Shown here: positions 49,401-61,300 of the stretch, one piece after another
Position numbering within the stretch: position 1 is the first letter of the stretch
Layout of the letters: each line of letters begins with the position of its first letter
Origin: Jacaranda mimosifolia
Taxonomy: Eukaryota; Streptophyta; Magnoliopsida; Lamiales; Bignoniaceae
Assembly: GCA_018894105.1 (NCBI GenBank)
Contig: CM032126.1
Span: 8,211,001-8,275,000, forward strand
Direction: 5' to 3'
Length of the DNA: 64,000 bases
Translations under genes and position numbers: made by a program
The notes under the pieces: generated by a model
Database searches by the model: none
Told to the model about the DNA's origin: nothing
What the model saw: only the letters and a program-made list of their open reading frames with translations

Positions 49401-51925
49401 TGATGGAAGTTTATGTGGACGATATGATTGTAAAAACCGAAAAGACAGAAGACTATCTAGTCGACCTCAGCCACACCTTTTCCATATTGAGGGCTTTCAG
49501 TATGAAGCTCAATCCTAGCAAATACACTTTTGGTGTTCGAGGCTGAAAATTCCTCGGTTATATGGTCAGTCAAAGAGGGATCGAAGCCAACCCGCAGAAG
49601 ATCCAAGCAATTCTACACATCACCCCACCTCGCACAGTTCGTGAAGTTCAGCGCCTGGTCGGCAGAATTATAGCCCTGAGCAGGTTTGTAGCCCGACTAG
49701 CCGACAAGAGCCTACCTTTCTTCAAAATCCTCAGAAATGCAAAAAAGTCTGGATTCAAATGGGATCAACAGTGCGATCAAGCTTTGCTAGAGCTCAAGCA
49801 ATACTTGACTTCGCCACCTATGCTCGCCAAACCCAAACTAGGAGAGGTGCTACAGCTATACTTGGCAGTCTCCTCGACTTCAATCAGTTCAGTGTTGACG
49901 ACAACAAGAGCAGGAAACCCCCGTCCAGTATATTATTGCAGCAAGGCTCTCCAAGGGCCCGAGCATAATTATTTGGAGATCAAGAAGTTTGCTTTGGTCC
50001 TAGTCACGTTGGCCAGGAAACTGCGGCCTTACTTTTAATCCCACACAATTTCAGTATTGACGAATCAGCCGCTAAAACAGGTGTTGTCGAAGCCAGACAC
50101 TTCAGGTCGGCTCACCAAATGGGCCATTGAGCTTGGGGAATTCGACATCACATTCCAACTGCGGACCGCCATTAAAGCATAGGTACTGGCCGACTTCATC
50201 GTCGAATGACTCGACCTGCTGACACCGAATGTTGAGAACACCCCCATGTGGACCTTGCACGTCGACGAGTCCGCAACCTCATCCAGAGGCGGGATAGGAA
50301 TATCCCTCTGATCCCCACTTGCCGAGGAGTATGATTTCGCGGTGAAACTCGACTTCCCAGTCACCAATAATGAAGCGGAATACGAGGCTCTCATCGCAGG
50401 AATACACATGGCTACAACTCGCGGCGTCGAGCAGCTCGCTGCATCCACTGACTCTCAGCTGGTCGCAGAACAGGTCGAAGGCAACTTTGAGGTGAATGAG
50501 CATAAAATGGCGCAATATTTGGCAGAAGTGCACCAATTGAGATACATGTCCAGAAACTTTTCGTTGAGCCAAGTCCCCCGATCAGAGAATGAACGAGCAG
50601 ATGCATTCTGGAAGCTAGCTAGCTCGACGAAGGGTAGCAGAGAAAGAACAATAACATTTTTGGTGGCTGACAAGCCCCGTGCCACTGCCACCGGTCAGGG
50701 CCTTATCTAGTGCCTCGAGGAAACAACCCTCTCTTGGCAGGATCCAATCAAACTTTATCTAAGTCGGGGTACCTTACCCGACGACGATAAGGAGGCCCAC
50801 AGACTCAAGGGGTTAGCAGCCAAGTATGCACTAGATGAGCATGGCCAGCTGTATCGGAGGTCGATAGCAGGACCTCCACTCAGATGTCTAGAACCCGACC
50901 AAGCAGACAAGGTGTTGCAGGAGATACATGCCGGCATCTACGGCAACCACTCGGGCGGCTGATCCCTGGCACACAAGGTCATCCGCTACAGATATTTCTG
51001 GCCGACATTGCTGAGAGATTCCATCAACTTTGCTAAAAAATGCTCATCATGCCAAATCCACTCGAACATTCCACACCAGCCGGCCACACCGATGATCAAC
51101 GTTAACATCACTTAGCCATTCAACCAGTGGGGGATTGACATAGTGGGGTCGCTCCCGAAGACTTCTGGCCAGCGCAAGTTTATCATAGTGGTCGTCGAGT
51201 ACTTTACTAAATAGGTGGAAGCCAAAGTAGTCCAAAAGATCACCGACGCGGCCATTAAAAGTTTCATTTGGAAGAATAAAGTATGTCGATTTGGATTGCC
51301 TAAGGTCTTAATCTCAGATAACGACACCCAATTTCAAAGCAAAAACACAAGGAAATGGTGCGAGACCTTGGGGATAGCCCAACACTTTACTTCGGTGTGA
51401 AATCCGCAAGCTAATGGACAGACCGAGGTTACCAACAGAACTGTCATCGAGCACATCAAGAGTCGAATAGCGGGGACTGGGGCCAGTTGAGCAGATGACC
51501 TCCCCGGGGTGCTTTGGGCTTACAGAACGACGCCTTGAACAGCCACGGGCCACAGCTCGTACAGCCTAGTCTACGGATCCGAGGCGATAATCCCATCAGA
51601 ATTGATTCAACACACTGCGAGGGTGATCCACTATAACCCGATAACAAATACATCGGAGAGGACACCAGATCTAATCATTGTCGATGAACAACGCCATGCA
51701 ACTTATAACACGATGCAGCGATATCGCTCAAAGATGGCAGACCGCTATAACAAGACAGTGCGACCCCGGAGCTTCAAGGTGGGCGACCTTGTCCTCAAGA
51801 AAGTGGAAGTGTCTAAACCTGTGGGGAAACTCAACCCAAAATGGGAGGGACCGTACTCAGTGGTTAAGGTGTCAAAAAACAATGCTTGCCGACTAGCTGA
51901 TGCATTAGGCCGTAAGCTACCTTGA
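46403..51925 (+). pseudogene. Gypsy gag-pol, single reading frame with many stops
   Basis: One frame runs from ATG 46403 (MVNTRRAPSGREENRR) through all domains with no frameshift, about 1840 codons. Gag spans about 47050-47460 (VALDWFVKLEP, LRDFFTRFN) and is followed by a Cys/His motif (CHFHKQKGHDTEEC, about 47777). The protease region is at 48240-48500, with VDNRSSVNII where the active-site Gly is Arg. Reverse transcriptase lies at 48960-49550 (VYVDDMIVK at about 49414). RNase H is at about 49780-50035. A second RNase H-like domain is at about 50244-50640 (MWTLHVDES, NNEAEYEALIAG). Integrase starts with a His/Cys zinc motif at 50920-51057; its core has WGIDIVG, ISDNDTQF and NGQTEVTNR. In-frame stops: 46541, 46550, 48047, 48926, 49106, 49544, 50036, 50180, 50207, 50309, 50708, 50960, 51113, 51212, 51398, 51488, 51536 and 51923. 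It cannot make functional products. Confidence 0.92.
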
Positions 51926-52050
51926 CCTTGGAATGCAGTAAACTTGAAATTTTTTTTGTGTAACTGGTCATTGATGACCTTTGTATCACCCAACGAAGTG
52001 AATTTATGACATGTTCAAACCAAATGAAACAAAATGAATCTTTCTCAAAT

Positions 52051-52380
52051 AGTCGACCCCACAGTCGACAAAAGGCTCTACGCCGCCAAATCGAGGCCTT
52101 TGCACTGAGACCAACTAGTCGACCCCGCAGTTGACAAAAAGCTCTACGCCGCCAAGTCGAGGCCTTTGCGCCGAGACCAACTAGTCGACCCCGCAGTCGA
52201 CAAAAGGCTCTACACCGCCAAGTCGAGGCCTTTGCGCTGAGACCAACTAGTCGACCCCGCAGTCGACAAAAGGCTCTACGCCGCCAAGTCAAGGCCTTTG
52301 CGCAGAGACCAAATAGTCGACCCCGCCGTCGACAAAGGGCTCTACGCCGCCAAGTCGAGGCCTTTGCGCCGAGACCAGAT
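52051..52380 (+). repeat. 66-bp tandem repeat, five copies, in the gypsy 3' region
   Basis: Units start at 52051, 52117, 52183, 52249 and 52315, exactly 66 bp apart. Each reads AGTCGACCCCGCAGTCGACA, then AAAGGCTCTACGCCGCCAAG and TCGAGGCCTTTGCGC-GAGACCAACT. A degenerate continuation extends to about 52470. The unit contains an inverted GTCGAC pair. Because 66 is a multiple of three, the minus strand reads as a 22-residue Arg-rich repeat, which is probably incidental. Tandem repeats between integrase and the 3' LTR are known in Tat and Ogre elements. Confidence 0.92.
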
Positions 52381-52925
52381 AATTGACGAATCAGTCTCCG
52401 CGCCGAAACCATGCAGCCGACCTCGTAGTTGGCGAAACAGCCTTTTACGGTGCGAAGTCGAACCCTACGACCGACTTAGTTAAAATTGTTAATTACAATT
52501 GCAACGATGATAAGCCTATCCTACAATGGCCAAGGTCATTCCAAACTTGAACATTAGCTATTATGCTAGCGGATTAATTACAACTTGCTTGACAAGAGTC
52601 AAGAATGAATTCGGAAAAGCACAGCTCTTATCCGACGAAAAACATGAATGAAAATTACTTGTCACATTCGTGGGCATTCATCTGAAAATTCTGACATGTA
52701 GAACAGCAAATTAATGTTTTGCAAAACACGTACGCATCAACCAAAACAGTTCATAACAAAAAAACAAGAAAAATTATGATCAAAATTGCAGTGAAGAAAA
52801 AGCAAGGACGTCATTTGATCATTCCAGAAAAGCCTCATCGAGGCAAGAATTCCGCAACCATTCAGAAAAAGCCTCATCGAGGCAAATACATATACATCAA
52901 ACAAAAACAAATAATAAAACCAGGC

Positions 52926-55195
52926 CTAGTTGGAGCTATCGACCTCTTCGACAGTAGGGGCGGGGGCAGGTGCAATAGCTGGAGTGGCAGATGGTTGGGG
53001 CTCGGGCAGGGCCATTGACACAGGGACCGCGGCAGTCACTGGTCGAGAAGGGCCAGCTGCATCCTGTAAGAACTGCCGTTCGGAGATCGGGAAAAAGGCG
53101 GCGACATCAGCTTTTCTCTCTGATACATCGTAGGCGAGGTTGCTGGCAAACTCGAACTCCCGGGCGATCGCCCTCAGTTTTTTGTCAATTTCAGCCCGCC
53201 TCCTCTCTTCAGCCATCAATTCAACCTCCAGCGCGCCCTCCACCTGGCCGGCTTCGACGACTGGCTCCGCTGCATCGCCTTCTTCCTCCGGGTACGGACG
53301 CAGCTGCTCTTCGAGCGTGTGGCTCATTCTGGAGTGGTCCTTGGACCGAAGCGCATAGCCCAGAAACTGCATTTGCTTAATGGACTTTTGAAAAGCATTC
53401 CGGGCGTCGTCCAGGGCGAGCACAACACTCCATCCTGAAGAGTTGGACTGACCAAGAATTGCTGCACAACTTTCCGGCGTACTTGTGGCAATACCCGGTT
53501 GAACTTCGCCCTGGCCTCTACCAAGTATGTATTCCGACCCACTGATCGACCGGAGTCAAAGGCCACTTGCACATCCAGTTGCAGCTTCTTGACCATGTCA
53601 TCCATTTTTGTCCTCTCCTTAACAGCAAGGATGACCTGCTCATCCTTATGCTCTAGCTCCTTGGTAAGTTAGCCGACCTGCTTATCCAGCTCGTCGACCC
53701 GCATCTGCGAAGACTCCAGCTGAGCCTTCAGAGTCTCGGCGTCCTCGCCCCCCTCCAACTGTTCTCGATCAGCCAAGGCTAGCTCTGATTGACGGTAGAA
53801 ATTGTAGCCCAGTTGCCCGACCTGAGACATAAAAGTCATTACCATCTGATCGAGAAAAGTGTAAACACACAGGAATAAAAGATATAAAACCTTACCATGT
53901 TGACATGGTAAGCAAACTCTCGAAGGGACGCAGACTGGCTCAACCGCATAATCTTTTTTTGGTCAGCCAAGAACTGACCCGCCATCGGCCACCCCGGTTG
54001 GCCCCGCAGTCCCCATACACATAGAATTGTGCACAATGGGGCTGGGCTCTGCCCCGAATCGAGGAGTAGGGAACTTGGGCAAATTGAACAAAACGTCATC
54101 CCCTCGATCCCTGAAGAGATCGTTCCCGGTTGGCGGTCCCGACCCGGCGGCTTTACCTTTGCCCCGCCCGACAGCAACTTTCTTGGGCGGAGGACCTCCC
54201 TACTTGATCATGGGCCTCTTGCCCCGACCCGCGGGGCTCTCACTTGCGACAACTACGGCTCGACCAGGCGAAGGACTTGGCGACGGCATGGCTGCTGTGG
54301 CCACTCGACATGGCTCTTCGGCGGCAGCGGGCGCTCGACGAGCAGCTGTCTCTTCACGGCGCTGCTGATTCCACTCTGCTCGAGCCAGCACTTCAGCTCG
54401 CGATCTATTCATAATTTCTGCGCAATCTGCCAAACATCAAAATCAATAAAAGATCAGAGACAGAGATTCATGCACGACATCAAAGATAAAAAATAACAGG
54501 GCACACTCTTTCTACCTATTTGATAATCCGCAGGAAAATCTAATGGGGCTAGTGACAGTCCAGCCAATACTAGATGCCTCTCCTCGATGAAAACATAGGC
54601 CTCTATTGGGCCAAACTCGACCAGATCCCACACAAATGTGTTCGGCCAGGTTGGGGTCAGATTCCCCGGCACATCGACATGCCCCCTTCACCAACCCCGG
54701 GGAATATTGAAACCCCCCGCCACTCGAACAAACAGATACCATTTTTTCCACTCTTGCCCATACGAAGACGAGGGGGCTACGAGGAATTTTCAGCGGGGTC
54801 AAGCAGTAAGGTAGTAGAACCCCGACTCGTCGGTGCTACCCGACTTGCGGGACATAGGAAGATGAAAAATGTTGGAAAAATTTTCAAAACTGGCAGGTTG
54901 ATTAAATAAACACATCAAAACTATAAAACTACAAAGGGTAGAAAAGCAGTTGGGCAGAAGTTGTGTTATACATACTTGAAGACCCCTGAGTAGACCAACC
55001 ATACTGTCACTCAGAGGGAACCTAAGACCGCATCTAAACGCATCGCACAGGAGCGCGATGCATTCGACCAGGTGGTCCGGGGGTCAAAAGCTGATATTCG
55101 GGAGGGATATGGTATAGTTCTCTGAGACGCCTCAAGTCCCCAGGGTTAATGGTAGAAATTATCTCACTATAATGACTGGGAGTAAACAACCAACC
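52926..55195 (-). pseudogene. Antisense extra ORF of the gypsy element (putative gypsy-type transposon domain)
   Basis: On the minus strand, downstream of integrase and opposite to gag-pol, pieces of one protein are collinear. From 55190: INPGDLRRLRELYHIPPEYQ, then, in another frame, FRCGLRFPLSDSMVGLLRGL and CITQLLPN. This resembles the Pfam putative gypsy-type transposon domain (GLRFPL, then QL-PN). Next come NTFVWDLVEFGPIEAYVFIE (about 54640), a Pro/Ala-rich basic linker with GRGKRP (about 54215), and an Ala/Glu/Lys-rich C-terminal half (53605-52926; KLQLDVQVAFDSGRSVGRN, ELMAEERRRAEIDKKLRAIA) that looks coiled-coil and ends EEVDSSN. Such antisense ORFs are documented in plant Tat elements; their function is not known. 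Several frameshifts and stops break this copy. Confidence 0.7.
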
Positions 55196-55764
55196 TCATG
55201 AGGGGGGAATCTGGCTTGGCCCAACTTCTTCCCCCCCCCCTCCGCGCGGTTGCTGCTCGAACTACTGGAGCTCGAGCTGCTGGAACTGGAATCGTCACTC
55301 GACGACTAGCTCAACGACCCAGAAGCACGCCTACGCCTATCGGGCTGGGTGGCCTCACTGTCCCCCCCCCACCTGACTACCCTCAGAGCTATATAATCCC
55401 AGCATGATTCTCAAAGAAAATTAGATGACAGGAAGTAGAAGCAGGGGGACACTTACTGAATGCAAAGGTTAAACTCAGGAAGTCTTGGAAGCGAAGATGT
55501 TTGGATAAGCGCTCGACCAAATGCTAATGCGGTAAAAGTAAAAATGGCCAGAGTTACAGTGGGTATTTATAGGGAGAGAAGTGCGGCAAACCAAGCTCCG
55601 CAATAATGTCTGTAACCGCCACGTTGCCCCGGGCACGCCACGATGTAACTGCTCAATAAATGCGCTGAAACCAGGTTGATTTTCAAAAAACCCTGGTTGA
55701 TTATCGCTAATACCAATTTCGATACTTCCCAACGCTTCTCATTGAATCCTTATTCAACCTCGCG

Positions 55765-55779
55765 AAGTGGGGGGACTCA
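55765..55779 (+). other. Gypsy polypurine tract
   Basis: AAGTGGGGGGACTCA directly precedes the TG of the 3' LTR. A G-rich tract at this place primes plus-strand synthesis. Confidence 0.8.
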
Positions 55780-56480
55780 TGATATGGGACGGCCCAAGTA
55801 CCTAGGCCCAAACCAAATTGGCCCAGTCAGGTGCCCAGGGCCCATATGCCTCATCGACTTCACTCGACCAGGTCAGCCCAAATACGCAGCGCCAGGCCCA
55901 GTCAGGCTCCCGAGACCCATGAAATTCTCGACCTAACCCGACCATGTTGAGATCGAGTCGGAGGTCGAGAACAATACAGTACTCTGCCACCGTATTAAAT
56001 GCGCTGACGGGCATCACGCCTCCGCATTAATGGCGCATGCCATCCCCCTCACCGCCTGACACAGCAGCCGCTACTACAGTGTACTATCTTGTCCTTGAAA
56101 CCGGAAAGGGCGGTTAGCTGGAGATATGCAAGACAGGGAAATGACTAATTACTCCTGGTCCGAAGCTAAAGGCCCCTGTGTGAACTAGGGGCAGCCCAGA
56201 CCTTTCCTCGAAGGGAGAAGGATATAAATACCCTCACCCCCAACCTTCTGGAGGTACGCACTAATATACCCTCAAAAGCCCTTACTCCGCTGCTCGATAT
56301 TTGAGGTCGATTTCTATTGACTTGAGCGTCGGAGGGCCTAAGTCGAGGGCTCCTCAGCTAGCCTAACATTTACTGTAACTACAGGATTCTTCCCCATCCA
56401 AGCAAGATTGTAGATCTTTCAGGTCAAAGTCCTACCCGTATTCAGAATCGATTCTCTATCCACCGAACGAACCCCCATCA
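55780..56480 (+). repeat. Gypsy 3' LTR
   Basis: The right LTR is collinear with 45672-46360 and contains a 12-base insertion relative to it (near 55955, a GAGTCGGAGGTC block). It ends in CA followed by the TSD GAATT. The promoter TATA is at 56223-56230, and the LTR could drive transcription into the flanking U6-like strip and the copia element. Confidence 0.92.
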
Positions 56481-56604
56481 GAATTAATTATTTATTTTTA
56501 TTTTAGTGCAATAATGTAATTTTTGCTCATCTGTAAGTTGAGACAAAATAAACATGCAACTAATGAATGACAAAATTTCCCTGATCTTTTTCCAGGCTTT
56601 TAGA

Positions 56605-56690
56605 GATACAGACTGACCTCTCGAGGAACAAGAATCAAGAAGATTAGCATGGCCTTGTGCAAGAATGACACAAGTATTGTTGAATAAAAA
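56605..56690 (+). pseudogene. U6 snRNA-like fragment
   Basis: AGAAGATTAGCATGGCC at 56638-56654 is identical to the most conserved part of U6 snRNA. GCAAGAATGACAC at 56659-56671 matches the next U6 block with one change. GATACAG, which in U6 directly precedes AGAAGATT, is found at 56605-56611, separated by about 26 inserted bases. The U6 5' stem-loop and the usual promoter elements (USE and TATA) are not visible, so this is a pseudogene or retro-copied fragment. Confidence 0.7.
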
Positions 56691-56698
56691 ATTTCTAT

Positions 56699-57022
56699 TG
56701 TTATGAATATATTAATTGTGGATGTCCATTTACATTCTCAACTTACATTCATCCCCCTTGAATTCCTTGATCTTCGTAATTCATAAATAAAATTTGTTGA
56801 ACTATGTGATTCAATTTATGATCATTTATGAATCCCCCATTTTGTAACTCTATAAATTGAGGGTTTTGAAACCTCATTTGTAAGTAAGAAATACAAAAAC
56901 TTATCAGAAGCTAATCAAAAGGCTTATTGAATTCCTACCTATATCTCTTTGTCTTATTCTCTTTTATTATATTTCATATTTTCATCAGTCAAGTTTAATT
57001 ATCTTGGCATTATTTTACAACA
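56699..57022 (+). repeat. Copia 5' LTR
   Basis: The LTR has TG-CA ends. TATAAATT at 56851-56858, in the phrase CTCTATAAATTGAGGG, is the probable promoter TATA. It differs from the 3' LTR at six sites. Confidence 0.93.
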
Positions 57023-57038
57023 CGTTATCAGCACGACT
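57023..57038 (+). other. Copia primer-binding site region
   Basis: CGTTATCAGCACGACT follows the 5' LTR directly. TTATCAG-type sites here are usual for plant copia elements and are thought to pair with an initiator-Met-type tRNA; the exact tRNA is not established from this sequence. Confidence 0.55.
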
Positions 57039-57128
57039 CTACCTTCGTGAAATATAGTAAAAGTTGAAGACCCTGTTGTTTAAGCAATTCAAGATAATAT
57101 TAAGGTAAGGCTGTTTATTTCTTTCCTT

Positions 57129-58180
57129 ATGACTAATCTGACTAAATTTGAATTTGTACCTCTTGACATTTCTGGAAAGAATTATCTATCATGGGTTGTT
57201 GATGTTGAAATGCATCTTAATGCTATGGGTCTCGGAAACACAATTGTGGAGAAAAATGAGGCTACTGTCCAAAACCGTGCAAAAGCAATGATTTTTCTTC
57301 GTCATCATCTTGATGAGAGTTTGAAAATTGAATATCTCACAGTTAAAGATCCTGTAGATCTATGGAAAAATTTGAAGGAAAGATATGACCACCTGAAGTT
57401 AGTTGTTCTTCCTAAGGCCCGATATGATTGGTTACATTTGCGGCTACAAGATTTCAAATCAATAAGCGAGTATAACTCTGCTATGTTTAAGATCACATCC
57501 CAATTGAAATTATGTGGGGAAAATATTTTCGATGAAGATATGTTAGAGAAAACTTTCTCTACCTTCCATGCATCGAATTTGCTCCTGCAGCAGCAATATC
57601 GAGAGAAGGGATTTAAAAAAATATTCTGAATTGATCTCATGTCTTCTTGTAGCTGAACAAAATAATGAACTATTGATGAAAAATCATGAGAGCCGACCAA
57701 CTGGCTCTAGTCCATTCCCTGAAGTGAATGCAACTAATTTTTCTAATTCTGGTCGCACTCATGGTCGTAGTCGTGGCCATGGTCATAGCCGTGGTCGTGG
57801 CCGACACAACTATCGAAATTACAACAATGGTAACCGTGGGTCATTTTATCATAAAGGCAAGGAAGTCCTCCAGAAGAAGGAAGATTTTCATGAGAAAAAA
57901 ACTTGAGAAATCCTCTAAGGATTCTGATAATTCTTGTTTTCGGTGCGGTGCTAAAGGACATTGGTCTCGTATTTGTAGAACCCCAAAGCATCTTGTTGAA
58001 CTATATCAAGCATCATTGAAAAAGAAAAATAAAAGTGTTGAGGTGAATTTCACTAATTCAATTGATGATTTTGATAATGATGCTAATGATATTGATATAG
58101 CTCATCTTGATGTGGCTGATTTCTTTGAAGACCCAGAAGGAAAAATTGACCATTTGATTGGTAACGTTCAAAATAACTAG
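57129..58180 (+). pseudogene. Copia gag, frameshifted
   Basis: The ATG at 57129 opens MTNLTKFEFVPLDISGKNYL, a typical copia gag start, followed by W-NLKERYDHLK and RLQDFKSISEYNSAMFKI. The reading frame moves at an A run near 57617 and again at an A run near 57896, each consistent with one extra A. The middle section has an Arg/Gly/His-rich nucleic-acid-binding region (GRTHGRSRGHGHSRGRGRHN). The last section has a CCHC zinc knuckle (CFRCGAKGHWSRIC at about 57940) and an acidic tail ending at TAG 58178-58180. Gag would form the particle that holds element RNA. A non-coding gap of about 150 bases separates gag from pol. Confidence 0.85.
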
Positions 58181-58348
58181 ATCTCTAGTTAGATTTATTA
58201 TCTAAAAGTTTGTTTTTCAGTCTCTTATTATATTTGTATTTTCATTTAAGTGATGTACTTTTAATTTTTGGTACTTTTGTTATGAAATACAGTTTTTAAT
58301 TATCTTTTCATTTATCTTCCTGAAGAAGATACGGAAATTGCCAAATAT

Positions 58349-61300
58349 TTGGAATCGGCAAATGGGGAAAAAGATGTATGCCTTATTGATAGTGGTACTA
58401 CCCATACAATACTAAAAGATATGAATTATTTTTCCCACCTGAAGTTGGGAGAAACAAATGTTAATACCATAAGTGGTAGTGCAAAATTAATTGAAGGCTC
58501 CGGTAGAGCAAATATATGGCTCCCTGAAGGAACAAAATTGGTTATAGATAATGCACTATTTTCTTCTAAGTCTCGAAAAAATTTGTTAAGTTTTAAAGAT
58601 ATCCGCAGAAATGGATATCATATTGAGACTATGAATGACTCGAATGTTGAATATTTGTGCATTACTAAGAACCAACATGTGGTAGAAAAATTCCCCTCTC
58701 TTTCATCTGGCCTATATTGCACCAAGATTTATGCAATTGAGATGTATCATTTAGTAAACCAGAAGTTTACTGATTCCAAAGATTTTATAATTTAGCATGA
58801 TCGTCTAGGGCATCCTAGGTCAATAATGATGAGAAGAATAATTGAAAATTCACATGGCCATTCTTTGAAGAATCAAAAGGTATTGAAACCAAATGAATTT
58901 ACATGTGTTGCTTGTTCTCAAGGAAAATTTATCACGAGATCTTCACTAATTAAAGTGGGGGCTGAATCCCCAGGATTTCTGGAAAGGATCCACGGTGACA
59001 TATGTGGACCTATTCATCCAACATGTGGACCTTTTAGATATTTTATGGTGTTAATTGATGCATCTACAAGGTGGTCACATGTTTGTTTGTTATCAACTCG
59101 CAACCTGGCGTTTGCGAGATTACTTGCTCAAATTATCAAATTAAGAGCACAGTTTCCAGAATATCCAATAAAGAAAATCCGATTAGATAATGCTGGTGAA
59201 TATTCGTCTCGTGCTTTTGATGACTATTGCATGTCAATCGGTATTAGTGTTGAACATCCTGTAGCTTATGTTCACACACAAAATGGTTTAGCTGAATCAT
59301 TGGTCAAACGCTTGCAATTAATTGCTAGACCATTGTTAATGAGAACTAAACTCCCTATATCTGCTTGGGGACATTCTATTTTACATGCAGCAACACTTAT
59401 TCGATTAAGGCCGACAAATTATCATACCTACTCCCCTCTACAGTTGGCCTTTGGTTTTGAGCCAAATATATCCCATTTGAGAATTTTTGGATGTGCAGTT
59501 TATGTCCCTGTAGAGACACCTCAACGCACTAAAATGGGACCTCAGAGAAGATTGGGAATATATATTGGGTATGATTCGCCTTCTATCATTCGATATCTTG
59601 AACCCTTAACAGGTGATGTATTTACTGCAAAATTTGCAGATTGTCATTTTGATGAGTCTAATTTCCCAACATTAGGGGGAGGAAATGATCAACTGAAAAA
59701 GGAAATCACGTGGAATAATTCATCACTTGAATTTCTTGATCCTTATACAAAATCTTGTGAACTTGAAGTTCAGAGAATAATACATTTGCAAAGAATTGCA
59801 AATCAATTGCCTGATGCATTTTCCTACTCTAGAAGAGTTACAAAATCACATATTCCTGCAGAAAATGTGCCGATTAAGATAGATGTCCCTGTAGGACAAT
59901 CTACAAATGCTACTGCAAATGAACTTAAAGCACGCTTGAAGCGTGGAAGACCTCTTGGTTCCAAAGATAAAAATCCGCGTAAGAAGAAAGGATCTATTGA
60001 TCAAAATGTTCAATTGAAAGAACTGAATAAAGATCTCCATGAGATCCCTGGTGACAAAAGTCAAGTTCCTGGAAAACAAAATCTAGCTCCTGAAGAGCAC
60101 AAGTTTCAAGATCCTGAAGATCATATAAATGAAACTTCTATAAATTTTGTCAATACCAGGAAATGTTGGAACCGAGTGGAAACGATTATTGATGATATTT
60201 TTGCATATAATGTAGCATTTGAAATTATGGAAGAAATTGAGGATCCAGAACCTAAATCGGTTAAGGAATGTCGGCACAGAAGTGATTGGCCAAAATGGAG
60301 AGTTGCAATTCAATCTGAATTGGATTCACTCTCTAAACGTAAAGTTTTTGGACCTGTAGTCCAAACTCCTGATGGGATAAAACCCGTAGGATATAAATGG
60401 GTTTTTGTGCGAAAACGAAATGAGAAAAATGAAATTGTGCGATATAAAGCACGACTTGTAGCACAAGGGTTTTCGCAAAGGCCAGGTCTTGATTATGATG
60501 AAATATATTCACCTGTAGTGGATATGATTACGTTGCGATATCTTGTGACCTTGGCAATACATGAAAAACTTGAAATGCGTTTGATGGATGTAGTTACTGC
60601 TTATCTATATGGAACATTGGACAACGATATATACATGAAAATCCCTGAAGGATTTAAAATGCCTGAAGCATATAGTTCAAATTCTCGAGAAATTTACTCC
60701 ATCAAATTAGAAAGGTCTTTATATGGCTTAAAACAATCTGGACGAATGTGGTATAATCGTCTAAGTGAAAGTTTGATTAAAAAAGGCTATATAAATAGTC
60801 CAATATGTCCATGTGTTTTTATCAGGAAAAATGGACAACATTTCGTGATCATTGCAATTTATGTTGATGATTTGAATCTTATTGGAACTCCAGAAGAGAT
60901 TTCCAAAGCAGTTGAACTTTTAAAGAAAGAATTTGAAAACAAGGATTTGGGACAAACAAAATTTTGTCTTGGTTTGCAAATTGAATATCTGGAAGATGGG
61001 ATATTTGTTCATCAATCAAGTTATACTGCTAAAAATTTGAAGCGATTCCATATGGATAAAGCACATCCATTAAGTGCGCCAATGGTTGTCAGATCGCTTG
61101 ATGTTAACAAAGATCCTTTTCATCCACGAGAGAAAAATGAAGAATTTCTTGGTCCTAAAGTACCATATCTTAGTGCGATTGGGGCACTAATGTATCTTGC
61201 TAATTGTACAAGACCTGATATATCATTTGCTGTGAATGTCTTAGCAAGATTCAGTTCTTCTCCTACTCGACGACATTGGAATGGTGTTAAACGTATTCTT

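Larger units (their letters stand above)
45672..56480 (+). mobile_element. Ty3/gypsy LTR retrotransposon, Tat-like
   Basis: Two LTRs begin TGATATGGGACGGCCCAAGT at 45672 and 55780. The element is bounded by the 5-bp TSD GAATT (45667-45671 and 56481-56485), so it is a complete insertion of about 10.8 kb. The order is LTR, primer-binding site, gag, protease, reverse transcriptase, RNase H, second RNase H-like domain, integrase, a 66-bp tandem repeat, an antisense extra ORF, polypurine tract and LTR. Integrase after RNase H marks Ty3/gypsy. The second RNase H and the extra antisense ORF are known features of the plant Tat lineage. My hand alignment of the LTRs gives about 49 substitutions in about 690 columns, mostly transitions, plus a 12-base indel, so the insertion is not recent. 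Confidence 0.95.

Noticed and set aside
51864..52412. A 182-codon minus-strand ORF with an Arg-rich 22-residue repeat
   Set aside because: The repeat is explained by the 66-bp DNA tandem repeat being a multiple of three. Nothing suggests translation.
54027..54496. Plus-strand ORFs of 113 and 155 codons in the gypsy 3' region
   Set aside because: They are complements of the antisense extra ORF, which has the better domain and linker evidence.
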